Positions 43,984-52,628 of a DNA stretch of 59,098 nt are shown in pieces. Origin of the DNA: a virus. The position numbers and the translations under genes were made by a program. The stretch spans positions 1-59,098 of IMG/VR virus record IMGVR_UViG_3300050011_000298; one strand, written 5' to 3'. Below the pieces are notes generated by a model. That model did not search any database. It saw only the letters and a list, made by a program, of their open reading frames with translations, and was not told the origin of the DNA. Position 1 is the first letter of the stretch; every line of letters begins with the position of its first letter.

Positions 43984-44715
43984 ATGTTCATCTACGTCAT
44001 AGTTTGCAGCGAGACCCTGAAGATTTACGTCGGGCAACACAAGGGAACCAATCTGCAGAAATATTTGCAGACCAAGTTCTCAAACGCGAAGAGAAACTCA
44101 GGGACGCGGTCTCACCTTTTTGCGGCAATGAAAAAACACCCTCACGAATCGTGGAGCATTCATCCACTTATCTCAGGCGTTGAAATCAGACAAGAACTGG
44201 ATGAACTAGAAAAGCATTTCATCCGAGCGTTGAACGCACAACATCCCGATGTCGGTTATAACATCTGTGACGGCGGCGAAGGTTTCACGGGACCCCATAC
44301 AGAGAAGTGGCGACAAGAAACACTCACGCGAGTCAATGAGTATTGGGCAAATCCCGATAGTCGGATGCAGCGAAGCCAACAAACTACAGAACGCTGGCAA
44401 AGCGGCGAGCTACGAAAGGCGCACGAGATTTGGCGAGCAGAGAATCCAGAAAAGTTGGCATATTGGACGGATAAAAAACAGTCCGCCGAGTCCAACCAAA
44501 AACGCAGCGAGCAACAGAAAATATCTATGTTAGGGAACACGAACAGGCTTGGGCAAAAGCAGTCGCCTGAAGAAATAGCCAAGCGGGTCGCCAAATTGAA
44601 AGGTGTCCCGTTTTCCGACGAGCGCAAAGCCAAACTGAAAGCGTCGCACCAGACTTGCTCTTGTCCCGCGCATGTGCTGAAGCGTCAACAACAAGACTTC
44701 TTAACCCATAAGTAG
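43984..44715 (+). CDS. GIY-YIG homing endonuclease with NUMOD-type repeats
   Basis: A 243-residue protein. N-terminal GIY-YIG domain: MFIYVIVCSETLKIYVGQHK (Y-V-I...Y-V-G), then a conserved R (AKRNSGTRSHLF), an E in the LDELEKHFIRALNA helix, and VGYNICDGGEGF. A helical linker with repeated NUMOD3-like DNA-binding units follows (QKQSPEEIAKRVAKLKGVPF). It is flanked by promoter copies 8 and 9; copy 9 encodes its last residues and its stop codon is inside CATAAGTAG. Confidence 0.9.
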   Translation: MFIYVIVCSETLKIYVGQHKGTNLQKYLQTKFSNAKRNSGTRSHLFAAMKKHPHESWSIHPLISGVEIRQELDELEKHFIRALNAQHPDVGYNICDGGEGFTGPHTEKWRQETLTRVNEYWANPDSRMQRSQQTTERWQSGELRKAHEIWRAENPEKLAYWTDKKQSAESNQKRSEQQKISMLGNTNRLGQKQSPEEIAKRVAKLKGVPFSDERKAKLKASHQTCSCPAHVLKRQQQDFLTHK

Positions 44716-44718
44716 GGA
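44692..44718 (+). promoter_or_regulatory. GACT-N8-CATAAGT element, copy 9 (inside the end of a gene)
   Basis: GACT 44695-44698, CATAAGT 44707-44713. Unlike the other copies it overlaps coding sequence and supplies the TAG stop of the GIY-YIG gene. Confidence 0.75.
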
Positions 44719-44726
44719 GACATAAA

Positions 44727-45638
44727 GTGGTAATCGGCGGAACAGAGATCGTAACCTCGTGGCTTCGAGGTGGTAGCGGAGGAGGCGGCGTCTCGTCTAT
44801 CAACACGCTCACTGGTGCGATTACGCTCGCAGCGGGAACAGGCATCACGCTGACTCCGTCTGGAAATACAATCACCATCGCATCGTTTGGAACCATCGCG
44901 GGAAGTATCGCGGGTACGCAGGTGGCTTTTGGAGTTGGTGCGAATACCATAGGCGGCACCAATAATTTTACTTACAATTCCGCGACGGGGGATATAACAT
45001 TAACCGCCCCTTCAGGGTCTGAACGACTCACCTTAGTACCTTCTACTGGCACAGGTTTTCAAACTCGACTCTTAGCAAATACTGACGGGTCTTATCAAAT
45101 TCTCCCTGCCGCAGCGGGAATTCCTACTATAACTGGTAATGCTGCAGGTGTGCTCATTTCCGCATCCACCACCGCCGCCACTGAAATTGTACTGTTTGGT
45201 TCCACAAGCGGCTCAGCGGCAGTGGGAGTAGCCGCTGTTGCGGGAAGTCCGAATCGTATCAATCTTCCTATCATAACAGGAACTGTTGGTCAAGTTCTTA
45301 CAACCGATGGCGGAAGTCCACAGCAAACTAGCTGGACAACCCCTAGCGGCGGTGTGTCCTTAATCGCCAACGGCACCGCTGCTCTTGGGACAACATCCAT
45401 TGCCACGCTTTCTTCTGCGGCAGTTGTTACCGTCGCCGCCTCGGGAGTTCTGACTACGGATTCAATTATCTGGGCGTTCAATGCAGCCCCCAGCACAGGT
45501 TATAGCGGTATCGCGACATCAGGACTTTTTGTTCTAGCATATGTATCGGCAGGCAATGTGAATTTCTTAGTAATCAACCCCACCGCTGGCGGTATAGTGC
45601 CGCCCGCAGCCACTTTAAATTGGCGTGTAGTTCGATAA
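44727..45638 (+). CDS. Fibre-like virion protein
   Basis: A 303-residue protein with GTG start and AGGGAG leader. The N-terminus contains a motif common in phage fibre proteins (SSINTLTGAITLAAGTGITL, then TPSGNTITIA). The body is Gly/Thr/Ala-rich with beta-helix-like repeats, and VGQVLTTDGGSPQQTSWTTP is a typical tail-fibre segment. The C-terminus ends in NWRVVR. It precedes TerL by 13 bp. Confidence 0.7.
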   Translation: MVIGGTEIVTSWLRGGSGGGGVSSINTLTGAITLAAGTGITLTPSGNTITIASFGTIAGSIAGTQVAFGVGANTIGGTNNFTYNSATGDITLTAPSGSERLTLVPSTGTGFQTRLLANTDGSYQILPAAAGIPTITGNAAGVLISASTTAATEIVLFGSTSGSAAVGVAAVAGSPNRINLPIITGTVGQVLTTDGGSPQQTSWTTPSGGVSLIANGTAALGTTSIATLSSAAVVTVAASGVLTTDSIIWAFNAAPSTGYSGIATSGLFVLAYVSAGNVNFLVINPTAGGIVPPAATLNWRVVR

Positions 45639-45663
45639 TTCGTAAGGAAGGGTGAGCAGACCC

Positions 45664-47586
45664 GTGGAAGCAGAATTCAAAATCGACCCAATTCTCCTTG
45701 AAAATTACCGCAAGTCTATAGACTTGTCTGTATTCCCTCGGCAGTTTGTGAAGCAGTTTGAATCGATCACAGACGAAGAGCGCACCGAATGGTTCGAGGG
45801 CAGATTTCGCTGCCTGAAGTATCACCTTTATCTTAGCGGGTTCGCGGAAGCCAGGAAAACTGGCGACCCCGACTTGCCGAAAGAATTCGTTCCAATTCTC
45901 GGAATGGATTTTCAGCCCGACCCGCATGCTCGCCTCTTCGCCTGTTTTCTGCAGAAGCGCCCCGGCGAGAATCTTGTCCTGACCGACTTGGACCAGCTTA
46001 CCAAGAAGAGAATGATTCTGTGGCCGCGCGGTCTTTTCAAAACCTCGGCGGTCAGGGTTGACATCATCCAGACGATTCTGAATTATCCTGATGTTCGCAT
46101 ATGCTTTCTGACGGGCAGCGATAAACTCGCGAAGATACAACTAGCAGCCATCAAGAAATTCTTTGAGAGACCTACTGGCCGATTCAAATGGCTCTTTCCC
46201 GAATTTTGTTTGAAGGATGTGCGGAATAAAAAAATCAAGGAATTCGACGATGAGGGTGTTCCCGACCCGCGCGCCTGGACATCTGAACTTTGCAGAATGG
46301 GTAACGCGCATGAGTTCACTGTCCCATGCCGTACGAATGATATTTTGGCTGAGCCGACGTTTGTCATCTCCACCACCCGCACCACTAAGGCAGGTTCCCA
46401 CTACGACCTGATTTATGTGGACGACCTTGTGAACGAAACCAACTACCGAAAAATCGACGCGCTGGAAAAAAGTTACGACAGCTATATCGATATCTGCCCG
46501 ATTCTGGAGCCCTTCGGATTCATGGTGATAACGGGAACCCGCTACTCCTTCGGCGACACCTACGAGCGCATTCAGGAGGACGCTCAAAAGGAAATGAAGG
46601 AGATGGGGCAGACCATCTGGAAGTTTTTCATTCGCGATTGCTGGAGTCACGGCTGTCAAAATTGCGCTCACACCGACGTGTACCACGACTTCGATGTGAA
46701 CATCGTGCAGCCGCCCTGCACTGTGCCAGGCTGCCAGTGCCCTGGGTTCAAAGACCGAGGAAATAAAGACGTACTGTTCACCGCGACTCGTACTCGCACA
46801 GGCCGTGCAATCGGCCATACGTTAAAGTTACTCGCCCAGAAACTGATTGAATCGAGCCCTGAGTTTTTCGCGAACCAGTATGAGAACAAACCCATCGCGA
46901 CGGGCGCGCAGACGTTTGATGAAACTCTGATCGGGCGGCAAACAATGCATTCGATGGAGCAGATTCCGCCATACAGTTCGGGATTCACTTTTGTGGTGGG
47001 GGACCTTGCGTATATAGGGCAAGCGGGAAAAGACTATTCCGTCCTGTTCATCTGCCGTTTGTTCAAAGGACAAATTTTCGTCTACGCCTGCGAATTTGGG
47101 AACTGGGATTCTGGACAGGTCGCAGAAAATATCGTCAACGTCCTGTTGGTCCATCGTCCGAATGTCATCTTCCTTGAGAAGATGAACGGCTGGGAACCTA
47201 TGGAGCGCATTATCGCCGCGCACGCATCCTCCCGAGGAGTCGTAAAGGTTCCAATTCAATGGGAAAAAGGCTCTCAGGCCGCAAACGCCAAGCTGATTCG
47301 TATTGGGGCCGTTAAGGGTCCTCTCTCGGCACGGCGGCTGTGGTTCTTTGCGGGCATGAAAGGGTATGACCAACTCGTCCAGCAACTGTTGAAGTGGCCC
47401 AAGTCAGGAAAACATGACGATTTTGCGGACTGCGCGGGGATGGTTGTAGAGGCTCCGACGGGATATCAGTTGGAGAACCCGCCTGTCGCGGTCTCTGTCG
47501 CCAACTGGTTACGGAAATTGAGCGTGGAGCAGATACCAGAAGACCAGTACTACGATAACGGCGGGGGAACGGGCTTGTGCATGTAA
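45664..47586 (+). CDS. terL: Terminase large subunit
   Basis: About 640 residues. GTG 45664 is preferred (GGAAGGG 11 bp upstream); GTG 45652 is the alternative. ATPase: Walker A variant LWPRGLFKTSAVR near residue 118, coupling loop, and Walker B YDLIYVDDL near 245. A zinc-like CQNCAHTDVYH...CTVPGCQC insertion sits around residues 325-360. Nuclease: VVGDLAYIGQAGKDYSVL near 444, IFLEKMNGWEP near 503 and KHDDFADC near 583, giving the three acidic positions. It cuts and packages DNA through the portal encoded next. Confidence 0.95.
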   Translation: MEAEFKIDPILLENYRKSIDLSVFPRQFVKQFESITDEERTEWFEGRFRCLKYHLYLSGFAEARKTGDPDLPKEFVPILGMDFQPDPHARLFACFLQKRPGENLVLTDLDQLTKKRMILWPRGLFKTSAVRVDIIQTILNYPDVRICFLTGSDKLAKIQLAAIKKFFERPTGRFKWLFPEFCLKDVRNKKIKEFDDEGVPDPRAWTSELCRMGNAHEFTVPCRTNDILAEPTFVISTTRTTKAGSHYDLIYVDDLVNETNYRKIDALEKSYDSYIDICPILEPFGFMVITGTRYSFGDTYERIQEDAQKEMKEMGQTIWKFFIRDCWSHGCQNCAHTDVYHDFDVNIVQPPCTVPGCQCPGFKDRGNKDVLFTATRTRTGRAIGHTLKLLAQKLIESSPEFFANQYENKPIATGAQTFDETLIGRQTMHSMEQIPPYSSGFTFVVGDLAYIGQAGKDYSVLFICRLFKGQIFVYACEFGNWDSGQVAENIVNVLLVHRPNVIFLEKMNGWEPMERIIAAHASSRGVVKVPIQWEKGSQAANAKLIRIGAVKGPLSARRLWFFAGMKGYDQLVQQLLKWPKSGKHDDFADCAGMVVEAPTGYQLENPPVAVSVANWLRKLSVEQIPEDQYYDNGGGTGLCM

Positions 47587-47597
47587 CCCTTGCACTT

Positions 47598-47624
47598 TAA
47601 GACTTCTTTTCTCATAAGTAGAGA
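47598..47624 (+). promoter_or_regulatory. GACT-N8-CATAAGT element, copy 10
   Basis: GACT 47601-47604, CATAAGT 47613-47619, followed by AGAGAG and the portal ATG at 47631. Confidence 0.75.
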
Positions 47625-47630
47625 GCATTT

Positions 47631-49871
47631 ATGCCTGAAGATACTAAAACTGCGCTTACGAAAACGTCGCATTTTCTCGACGAAGGGCAAATTCGCCTCC
47701 TTGATTTGCCTGGAGCGGTGCCGTACGGCGAAACCGCGCTTCCGATAGGGCCGACAGAGGTCGCGTTTCAGGACCAACTGCGATCCGACCTCTCGATGAT
47801 GAAGGAAGCAAACCTCAACCGCGAGGAGTCCGAATCTTTTATCTCTACCCGAGGGCTGATTGGCCGATGGAACACCGCCGAACTGATGCTTCGTGCGTGG
47901 GTGGATCCCGTCAAGTGGAAAGGCAGCGACCAGTATCGTTCTCACCTTGGCGTACCGCTTGTCGCCGAACAATTTTACAGCATTCACAGCGTCGTCAATC
48001 AGACTTTGCTCGGGGGATATCAATCATTCAAGATTGACGCGACTTCTGGCACCCCGATGGAATGCGCCGAAGCACAGCAAGCGATTGTGACCGCGCAATT
48101 AAAGACATGCGGATTCAAAGGCGTCTCCTGCAAGACTGAAATGCGGGAAATTACATACGACGGACTGTTCTATGGGTTCGGCATCGCGCATTATGGATGG
48201 AAGACGCAGAAAAAGAACATCATCAAGAAAGTGCAGAAGTCTCATCCTGAAACCGTCGTCGTCAACGGTATCGCCGTCAGCATTCCTGTTGAGGATGAGG
48301 ATGATGTCGAAGATAAAGTCGTCGGAATTCAAGAAGTCAATATGCCTGTGCTGGAGCATGTGCCAGTTCGTCGCGCGCGCTATGCGCCTGACCTGCGCCG
48401 TGGCGACCCGCGCGTTGCAGAATGGTTCGGGCGCCTGATATATCCAACTGGATATGACTTGGATGCGTTGAGGAACACGGAAGGCTGGAATATTCCGTCG
48501 CGCGCGGACCTCGTGAAGTTGATGGCGCCGCAAATGCAGAGTACGGTATCATCAAACCCGCTGGAAACGCAAAACTCAAACACTGGGAACGTCATCCTCC
48601 AACAATCTACGACCCCACAGAAGGCGATACTGGAAACTCAGACCGAGCGCCTTCAAGCCGACCCGCTCGCGCGCAAATTTGAATGCTTTGACTACTGGAC
48701 AGGCTCGCGGCACTGCATTATTCTTGGAAAAGAGTATCCAATCTTGAACGAAACGCATAATTTTGGCCGCGTTCCGTTTTTGGGGTTCTGTTTCCGCAAC
48801 GCGCCTGACTCCGCGCACGGATACGGCATCGCATATTGGCTGACGGACTTCCAACGCATCTGCCAAGGCGTCATCAACGCCTTTTTGGACGATCTGAACC
48901 TTAATTTGATGGGAACATACACGTCGCCCGCTGGCGCGAACAACTCAGCGCAGAATCAGTGGATTTTCCCAGGAAAAATCTTCAAATCCGACCCGCAAGG
49001 CGACATTAAACCGCTCACGCGCAACTCTGTCGCCGCGCAAGAGCCTTTGGCGATCATCGCGCAGATGAAAGCATGGGCATCGTCGATTACTGGCGCAGGA
49101 CCAAGCACAATGGGTGGCGGTTCGGGCCCTGCAGGCGCAATGCGCACACCCGACGGCGCAGCGGCGGTCACGGGCGGCGAAAATGTGAAATTACAGGACC
49201 TGATCGATGTTATTTCCGAACAGGTGTTCGTTCCGTTCATTGAATTCTGTATTGAGCAAAATCAGAAGCTGAAGCCGTCGCAGATTCGTATGTTGCTGTC
49301 CGATGCGCTTGGCAGCGCGTTCAAAGCGACTCCGCTGAGCATCATCAACGGCACATATCGTGTCGATATCTCCGCAGGCACCAAACTTGCGGCGCGCGAA
49401 GTCCTAAATAAATACATGGGCATCCTGCAGACATTCTTGAGTTCGCCTGGGACGGTAGAGAACCTCGCTGTCCAGGCGATGAAGCTGGACTACAACGCAA
49501 TGTTCTCCGCGCTGTACGATTCCTTCGGCGTGCCATACAAGGAAAAGGTTATCGTTCCGATGGATGATTCCGACAAACAACGCCTGGCGGCGAACACCAA
49601 GGCCGCGCAAGCGCAAGGAAAGATTGCAGGCATTCAGGCGCAGGGCGAAGTGAAGAAAGATGTGGACAACAACCAGAGCGAGAATCGTATGCTTATCGAA
49701 ACAGGTAAGCACACGCTGAACACAGCGGCGGGCGCAGCAGACCACCAGAACAATTTGGAGTTGCAAGAGAAAGCTGCCGCCGCTAAAGCGCAAGAGGCTA
49801 CGCCCCAAGCCAAAGGCTTGAGTCGCGCGGCGACGGGCGCGTTCGCAACGATGGATAGAACAGCATTCTAA
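47631..49871 (+). CDS. Portal protein
   Basis: A 746-residue protein, in the size range of large podovirus-type portals. It lies directly behind TerL. Typical portal features: an N-terminal helical part, RSHLGVPLVAEQFYSIHSVV early on, an insertion domain, a long stem-like helix region, EPLAIIAQMKAWASSITGAG in the wing/crown part, and a helical, Gln/Ala-rich C-terminus (AQAQGKIAGIQAQGEVKKDV) as expected for a barrel. Family assignment is by context and overall pattern. Confidence 0.85.
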   Translation: MPEDTKTALTKTSHFLDEGQIRLLDLPGAVPYGETALPIGPTEVAFQDQLRSDLSMMKEANLNREESESFISTRGLIGRWNTAELMLRAWVDPVKWKGSDQYRSHLGVPLVAEQFYSIHSVVNQTLLGGYQSFKIDATSGTPMECAEAQQAIVTAQLKTCGFKGVSCKTEMREITYDGLFYGFGIAHYGWKTQKKNIIKKVQKSHPETVVVNGIAVSIPVEDEDDVEDKVVGIQEVNMPVLEHVPVRRARYAPDLRRGDPRVAEWFGRLIYPTGYDLDALRNTEGWNIPSRADLVKLMAPQMQSTVSSNPLETQNSNTGNVILQQSTTPQKAILETQTERLQADPLARKFECFDYWTGSRHCIILGKEYPILNETHNFGRVPFLGFCFRNAPDSAHGYGIAYWLTDFQRICQGVINAFLDDLNLNLMGTYTSPAGANNSAQNQWIFPGKIFKSDPQGDIKPLTRNSVAAQEPLAIIAQMKAWASSITGAGPSTMGGGSGPAGAMRTPDGAAAVTGGENVKLQDLIDVISEQVFVPFIEFCIEQNQKLKPSQIRMLLSDALGSAFKATPLSIINGTYRVDISAGTKLAAREVLNKYMGILQTFLSSPGTVENLAVQAMKLDYNAMFSALYDSFGVPYKEKVIVPMDDSDKQRLAANTKAAQAQGKIAGIQAQGEVKKDVDNNQSENRMLIETGKHTLNTAAGAADHQNNLELQEKAAAAKAQEATPQAKGLSRAATGAFATMDRTAF

Positions 49872-49889
49872 TTTTGAACGGAGCATAAA

Positions 49890-50285
49890 ATGAGCGCAAC
49901 ATTTGAGCCAATATCCACACCTGCAATTGAACGCGCGCAGCGTTTGATGAGCGTCAGGGCGAACCAAGGTTTTCGGGATATCATTCAAATCTCCCTTGAA
50001 ATTGTAAACTCTCTGACCGCCATTGCGACAGATTATCCAGGCTGGGATAAAGACCAGTTGATGGTGTTGAATGTGCGCGCGAAAACGGCCAAAGAGCATC
50101 ATGAACTTCTCTTCGCCAGAATCCAAGACGCGATTCGCACAGGCGTACAGGAACAAGCCGCGCATACCAATCTAACCGACAAGTCCGTTACGGAAGTTCT
50201 TGAGACTGGGGATTTCGTCCGTCAAGAAGTCCTGACGCGGTTCAGTGAGATGGATTTTGATGGGCGCCTCCCTGGGACGTACTGA
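49890..50285 (+). CDS. Hypothetical head-operon protein
   Basis: A 131-residue all-helical protein (FEPISTPAIERAQRLMSVRA; VLNVRAKTAKEHHELLFARI). GAACGGAG leader. Lies between portal and scaffold genes, as do small head-completion proteins, but no motif is recognised. Confidence 0.6.
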   Translation: MSATFEPISTPAIERAQRLMSVRANQGFRDIIQISLEIVNSLTAIATDYPGWDKDQLMVLNVRAKTAKEHHELLFARIQDAIRTGVQEQAAHTNLTDKSVTEVLETGDFVRQEVLTRFSEMDFDGRLPGTY

Positions 50286-50303
50286 TGAAATCTTATTACA
50301 GTT

Positions 50304-50330
50304 TTAGACTTTCTAATTCATAAGTAGAGG
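50304..50330 (+). promoter_or_regulatory. GACT-N8-CATAAGT element, copy 11
   Basis: GACT 50307-50310, CATAAGT 50319-50325, with AGAGGAG (ribosome binding site) overlapping the 3' end and ATG at 50340. Confidence 0.75.
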
Positions 50331-50339
50331 AGTATTCCA

Positions 50340-51449
50340 ATGAGCACGAACGACGAAATTCTCGTATTACCTGAAGTCGCCATGACCGACGAGTTGGCTG
50401 CTGCTATTCAAGCGGCAGTGAGCAGCGCCGACGTTCGGGGGCTGTTGCTGGCAGAGGCCGAGAAGCAGTTGGCCATCCGCACCGAACATGACCAAGCGCA
50501 AGCTGACGCTACGCAGGCTGCAGCGGACAAGGTTGCTGCTGATGCCGCTGCGGCTGCCGAAATCGCAAGAGCCAATCAGACGTTCACGCGAGATGAAGTC
50601 ATCGGCGGAAAAACCTTTCACTTCGAATCATCCACCGAAGGTGAACTTGACCGTCAAATTCTCAACGCCTACAAGGTGGCCTATAATGTTCAGCAGCCCG
50701 TCGCGCCCGTCGCCGTAGTCGACCCAGCCATTGCGATCCAAGCGGCTGAAGCGGCAGCGATTGCCCGAACGGAACTGGAACGGAAGTTTCGAGGTGGCGA
50801 AGTTACCGCCGCCGATTACATTGAGCAAACTGGCGCGCTGGATGAATATCTCGTGAAGCGAGGGATTAACCCTACCGCGTTGAAAGAGATCGTGGACGAA
50901 AATGCCACAACCAAAGCACTCGCAGTTTCGCACCGCTCGTGGGAGGTCGCGTCAGAAACTTTCCGCAATACAGTAGGCGCCGACTGGCCAGGCGGCGAGC
51001 GAAATCGCGAACTGCTTGGCGATAAACTCGCGGCGTTGGGTCTCATTGATGCGGAAGATAAAGTCGCGGCGATGGGGCAAGCATGGGCGGCCATGAAGAA
51101 ATCGCATTCTTATTTTCCGCACGGCGATGCGGATGCTCCGACTCCAGTGGCTGCTGCTGCTGTGGCTGACCCCGTTGTAGCGGCTGCTGCAGTGGCGCAG
51201 CCTGCGGTAGAAGCTGTTCGCGCTGCGGCGGCTGCAAAAGTTCGCTCGATGTCATCTTCACTTTTCGGCCAAAGTTCTGGCACCAGCAGCGCGCCTGTAG
51301 TGAATCCAGCGGTTGTCGCGGCCAGTAAACTGGTTCCCGACAACGCAACTCCTGCAGAGATTTTGCAGGCATGGAAAGATACTCAGGTCGCCAACGGCGT
51401 TGACCCCAACGCTGCGTTCACTAATCAGTTCCGCGCAAAAGCAATGTAA
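50340..51449 (+). CDS. Putative capsid scaffolding protein
   Basis: A 369-residue Ala/Glu/Gln-rich protein with long helices (RTEHDQAQADATQAAADKVA) and Pro/Ala-rich disordered stretches (APTPVAAAAVADPVVAAAAV). The C-terminus, DNATPAEILQAWKDTQVANG, is a compact helix-turn. Position between portal and major capsid genes and acidic helical composition are typical of scaffolding proteins. A 577-bp mobile element has inserted right after it; its TAA stop lies in the target duplication. Confidence 0.7.
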   Translation: MSTNDEILVLPEVAMTDELAAAIQAAVSSADVRGLLLAEAEKQLAIRTEHDQAQADATQAAADKVAADAAAAAEIARANQTFTRDEVIGGKTFHFESSTEGELDRQILNAYKVAYNVQQPVAPVAVVDPAIAIQAAEAAAIARTELERKFRGGEVTAADYIEQTGALDEYLVKRGINPTALKEIVDENATTKALAVSHRSWEVASETFRNTVGADWPGGERNRELLGDKLAALGLIDAEDKVAAMGQAWAAMKKSHSYFPHGDADAPTPVAAAAVADPVVAAAAVAQPAVEAVRAAAAAKVRSMSSSLFGQSSGTSSAPVVNPAVVAASKLVPDNATPAEILQAWKDTQVANGVDPNAAFTNQFRAKAM

Positions 51450-51454
51450 GAATT
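51447..51454. repeat. Left target-site duplication of the cassette
   Basis: TAAGAATT, repeated at 52032-52039; contains the TAA stop of the scaffold gene. Confidence 0.88.
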
Positions 51455-51542
51455 GGGTATTATATAGATGACTCCCCTGCGGTAAGTGCTAGAAAACACA
51501 GGGGTGTTTAACAAAGTGAAGATATTTACAGGAGGATTAAAT

Positions 51543-51785
51543 ATGGAAACTTTTGAACAATGGTGGGATCGGGCGGGAGAAAGAATGAACCCCGATGGTG
51601 CCAAAGGGCTTGCGGAATGCGCCTTTAATTCTGCCTTAAATCAATCTCGGAACTATATCGCAGACGAAGAAACGATGCCAGAGAAAATCACGTTTGCGAA
51701 TGGTCGCGTGGTTTGGATCGCTGACAATAAGACTATAGGCGTTCACCACGGTGTGTTTCTTGAGGTAGGACAACTTCCCGAATGA
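51543..51785 (+). CDS. Cassette gene 1, unknown
   Basis: An 80-residue protein from ATG 51543 behind CAGGAGGATTAAAT. METFEQWWDRAGERMNPDGA, then ITFANGRVVWIADNKTIGVH: acidic N-terminal helix and a C-terminal beta-hairpin. Lower GC than neighbours and an excellent ribosome binding site point to foreign origin. Not related in sequence to the passenger genes of the full IS as far as I can see. Confidence 0.65.
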   Translation: METFEQWWDRAGERMNPDGAKGLAECAFNSALNQSRNYIADEETMPEKITFANGRVVWIADNKTIGVHHGVFLEVGQLPE

Positions 51786-51802
51786 TTTGAAAGGAGATAC
51801 AG

Positions 51803-52009
51803 ATGGTTTTAGGCGGAAAAGTCTGGAATACACTCGACCGTGACGACAGGAAGGCGCTGCTCGTGGCGACATATCCGAATCGCTCGCAGAGCATTGTCAA
51901 ACTCGAATCAAAACGCCAATGGAATGACCTACTCCAGTCAACGCAAAAAGATTTGTTGGATGTTGATTGGTCTATGGTTTTAGATCGCGATGTCCGCCCC
52001 GATGATTGA
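51803..52009 (+). CDS. Cassette gene 2, unknown
   Basis: A 68-residue protein, AAAGGAG leader. MVLGGKVWNTLDRDDRKALL, then VKLESKRQWNDLLQSTQKDL. Helical, charged, no motif recognised. Its stop lies 1 bp before the right inverted repeat. Confidence 0.65.
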   Translation: MVLGGKVWNTLDRDDRKALLVATYPNRSQSIVKLESKRQWNDLLQSTQKDLLDVDWSMVLDRDVRPDD

Positions 52010-52031
52010 GGGAGTCAACTATATAATCCCC

Positions 52032-52039
52032 TAAGAATT
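52032..52039. repeat. Right target-site duplication of the cassette
   Basis: TAAGAATT, matching 51447-51454. Confidence 0.88.
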
Positions 52040-52042
52040 CAC

Positions 52043-52071
52043 TTGACGTTATCAAGGACGTGCTGTATTAT
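52043..52071 (+). promoter_or_regulatory. Sigma-70-like promoter of HNH gene
   Basis: TTGACG (52043-52048), 17-bp spacer, TATTAT (52066-52071). It starts 4 bp after the cassette's target duplication, the same arrangement as at 30182. Confidence 0.75.
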
Positions 52072-52112
52072 CAAGTCGTGGGTCTTGATCGGACTCATGT
52101 TAGCCGGGCACC

Positions 52113-52135
52113 GAGAGCGGCCTCGAACCGCTCTC
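52113..52135 (+). other. Hairpin in the HNH leader
   Basis: GAGAGCGG / CCGCTCTC, loop CCTCGAA, between the promoter and the HNH start at 52170. It may attenuate or stabilise the transcript. Confidence 0.5.
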
Positions 52136-52169
52136 AGCCCAGGTCTTTCCTTTCTAGGAGGAGACGAAG

Positions 52170-52595
52170 ATGGAACGCCAATTTCGAGTACCCCGAATTC
52201 GAAAATCCACACCAGCACAACTCGCAGGACGAGCACGTTATGCTGCAAAACACCCTGAAAGAATTAAAGCGCGACGCCTCGCAGGTGCTGAAAAACTCAA
52301 GGTTTATTGTAAACAGCGCCGAAATGATATCCGCATTGAAGTTTTAACCCGCTACAGCCCTAACGGGGTTTTATGCTGTGCGTGGGATGGATGTCTCGTA
52401 GATGACATTGATATGCTGGTTTTAGACCATATCGACGATACGGGAGCGGAAGAACGACGAGCCCTAGGTGGCAGAAACGCCCGAGGCTGGAATTTTTACC
52501 TCTACCTTATTCAACGAGAATTTCCTTCAGGATATCAGACCCTTTGCTGCAACCACAACCACAAAAAAGAACTTATCCGCAGTCGCAAATCCTAG
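52170..52595 (+). CDS. HNH endonuclease
   Basis: A 141-residue protein behind TAGGAGGAGACGAAG. The core is CCAWDGCLVDDIDMLVLDHI, a spacer with GAEERRALGGRNARGWNFYL, then FPSGYQTLCCNHNHKKE. This is the LDHI..dG...R.....G...Y..L....fP.gyq.LC.NCN..K signature of phage homing HNH enzymes. It sits immediately before the capsid gene, a common target for homing enzymes. Confidence 0.92.
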   Translation: MERQFRVPRIRKSTPAQLAGRARYAAKHPERIKARRLAGAEKLKVYCKQRRNDIRIEVLTRYSPNGVLCCAWDGCLVDDIDMLVLDHIDDTGAEERRALGGRNARGWNFYLYLIQREFPSGYQTLCCNHNHKKELIRSRKS

Positions 52596-52598
52596 GTT

Positions 52599-52625
52599 TT
52601 AGACTATCCTTTCCATAAGTAGAAG
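52599..52625 (+). promoter_or_regulatory. GACT-N8-CATAAGT element, copy 12 (capsid)
   Basis: GACT 52602-52605, CATAAGT 52614-52620, followed by AGAAGG. The transcript would begin just before the structured capsid leader. Confidence 0.75.
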
Positions 52626-52628
52626 GCA

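Larger units (their letters stand above)
51455..52031 (+). mobile_element. Transposase-less element with IS1595-type ends and two genes
   Basis: 577 bp bounded by GGGTATTATATAGATGACTC (left) and, inverted, GGGGATTATATAGTTGACTC (right). These are close to the ends of the IS at 28532-30170. A perfect 8-bp duplication TAAGAATT flanks it (51447-51454 and 52032-52039). It carries two small genes and no transposase, so it must be mobilised in trans. This is a non-autonomous passenger cassette rather than a simple MITE. Confidence 0.9.

Noticed and set aside
38155-45638. Fibre genes as a phase-variable inversion cassette
   Set aside because: No inverted repeats flanking a segment were seen, although the window has a tyrosine recombinase.
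5066-52625. GACT-N8-CATAAGT copies as a sigma-70 promoter
   Set aside because: The gap between the two conserved blocks is 8 bp, far shorter than the 16-18 bp needed between -35 and -10.
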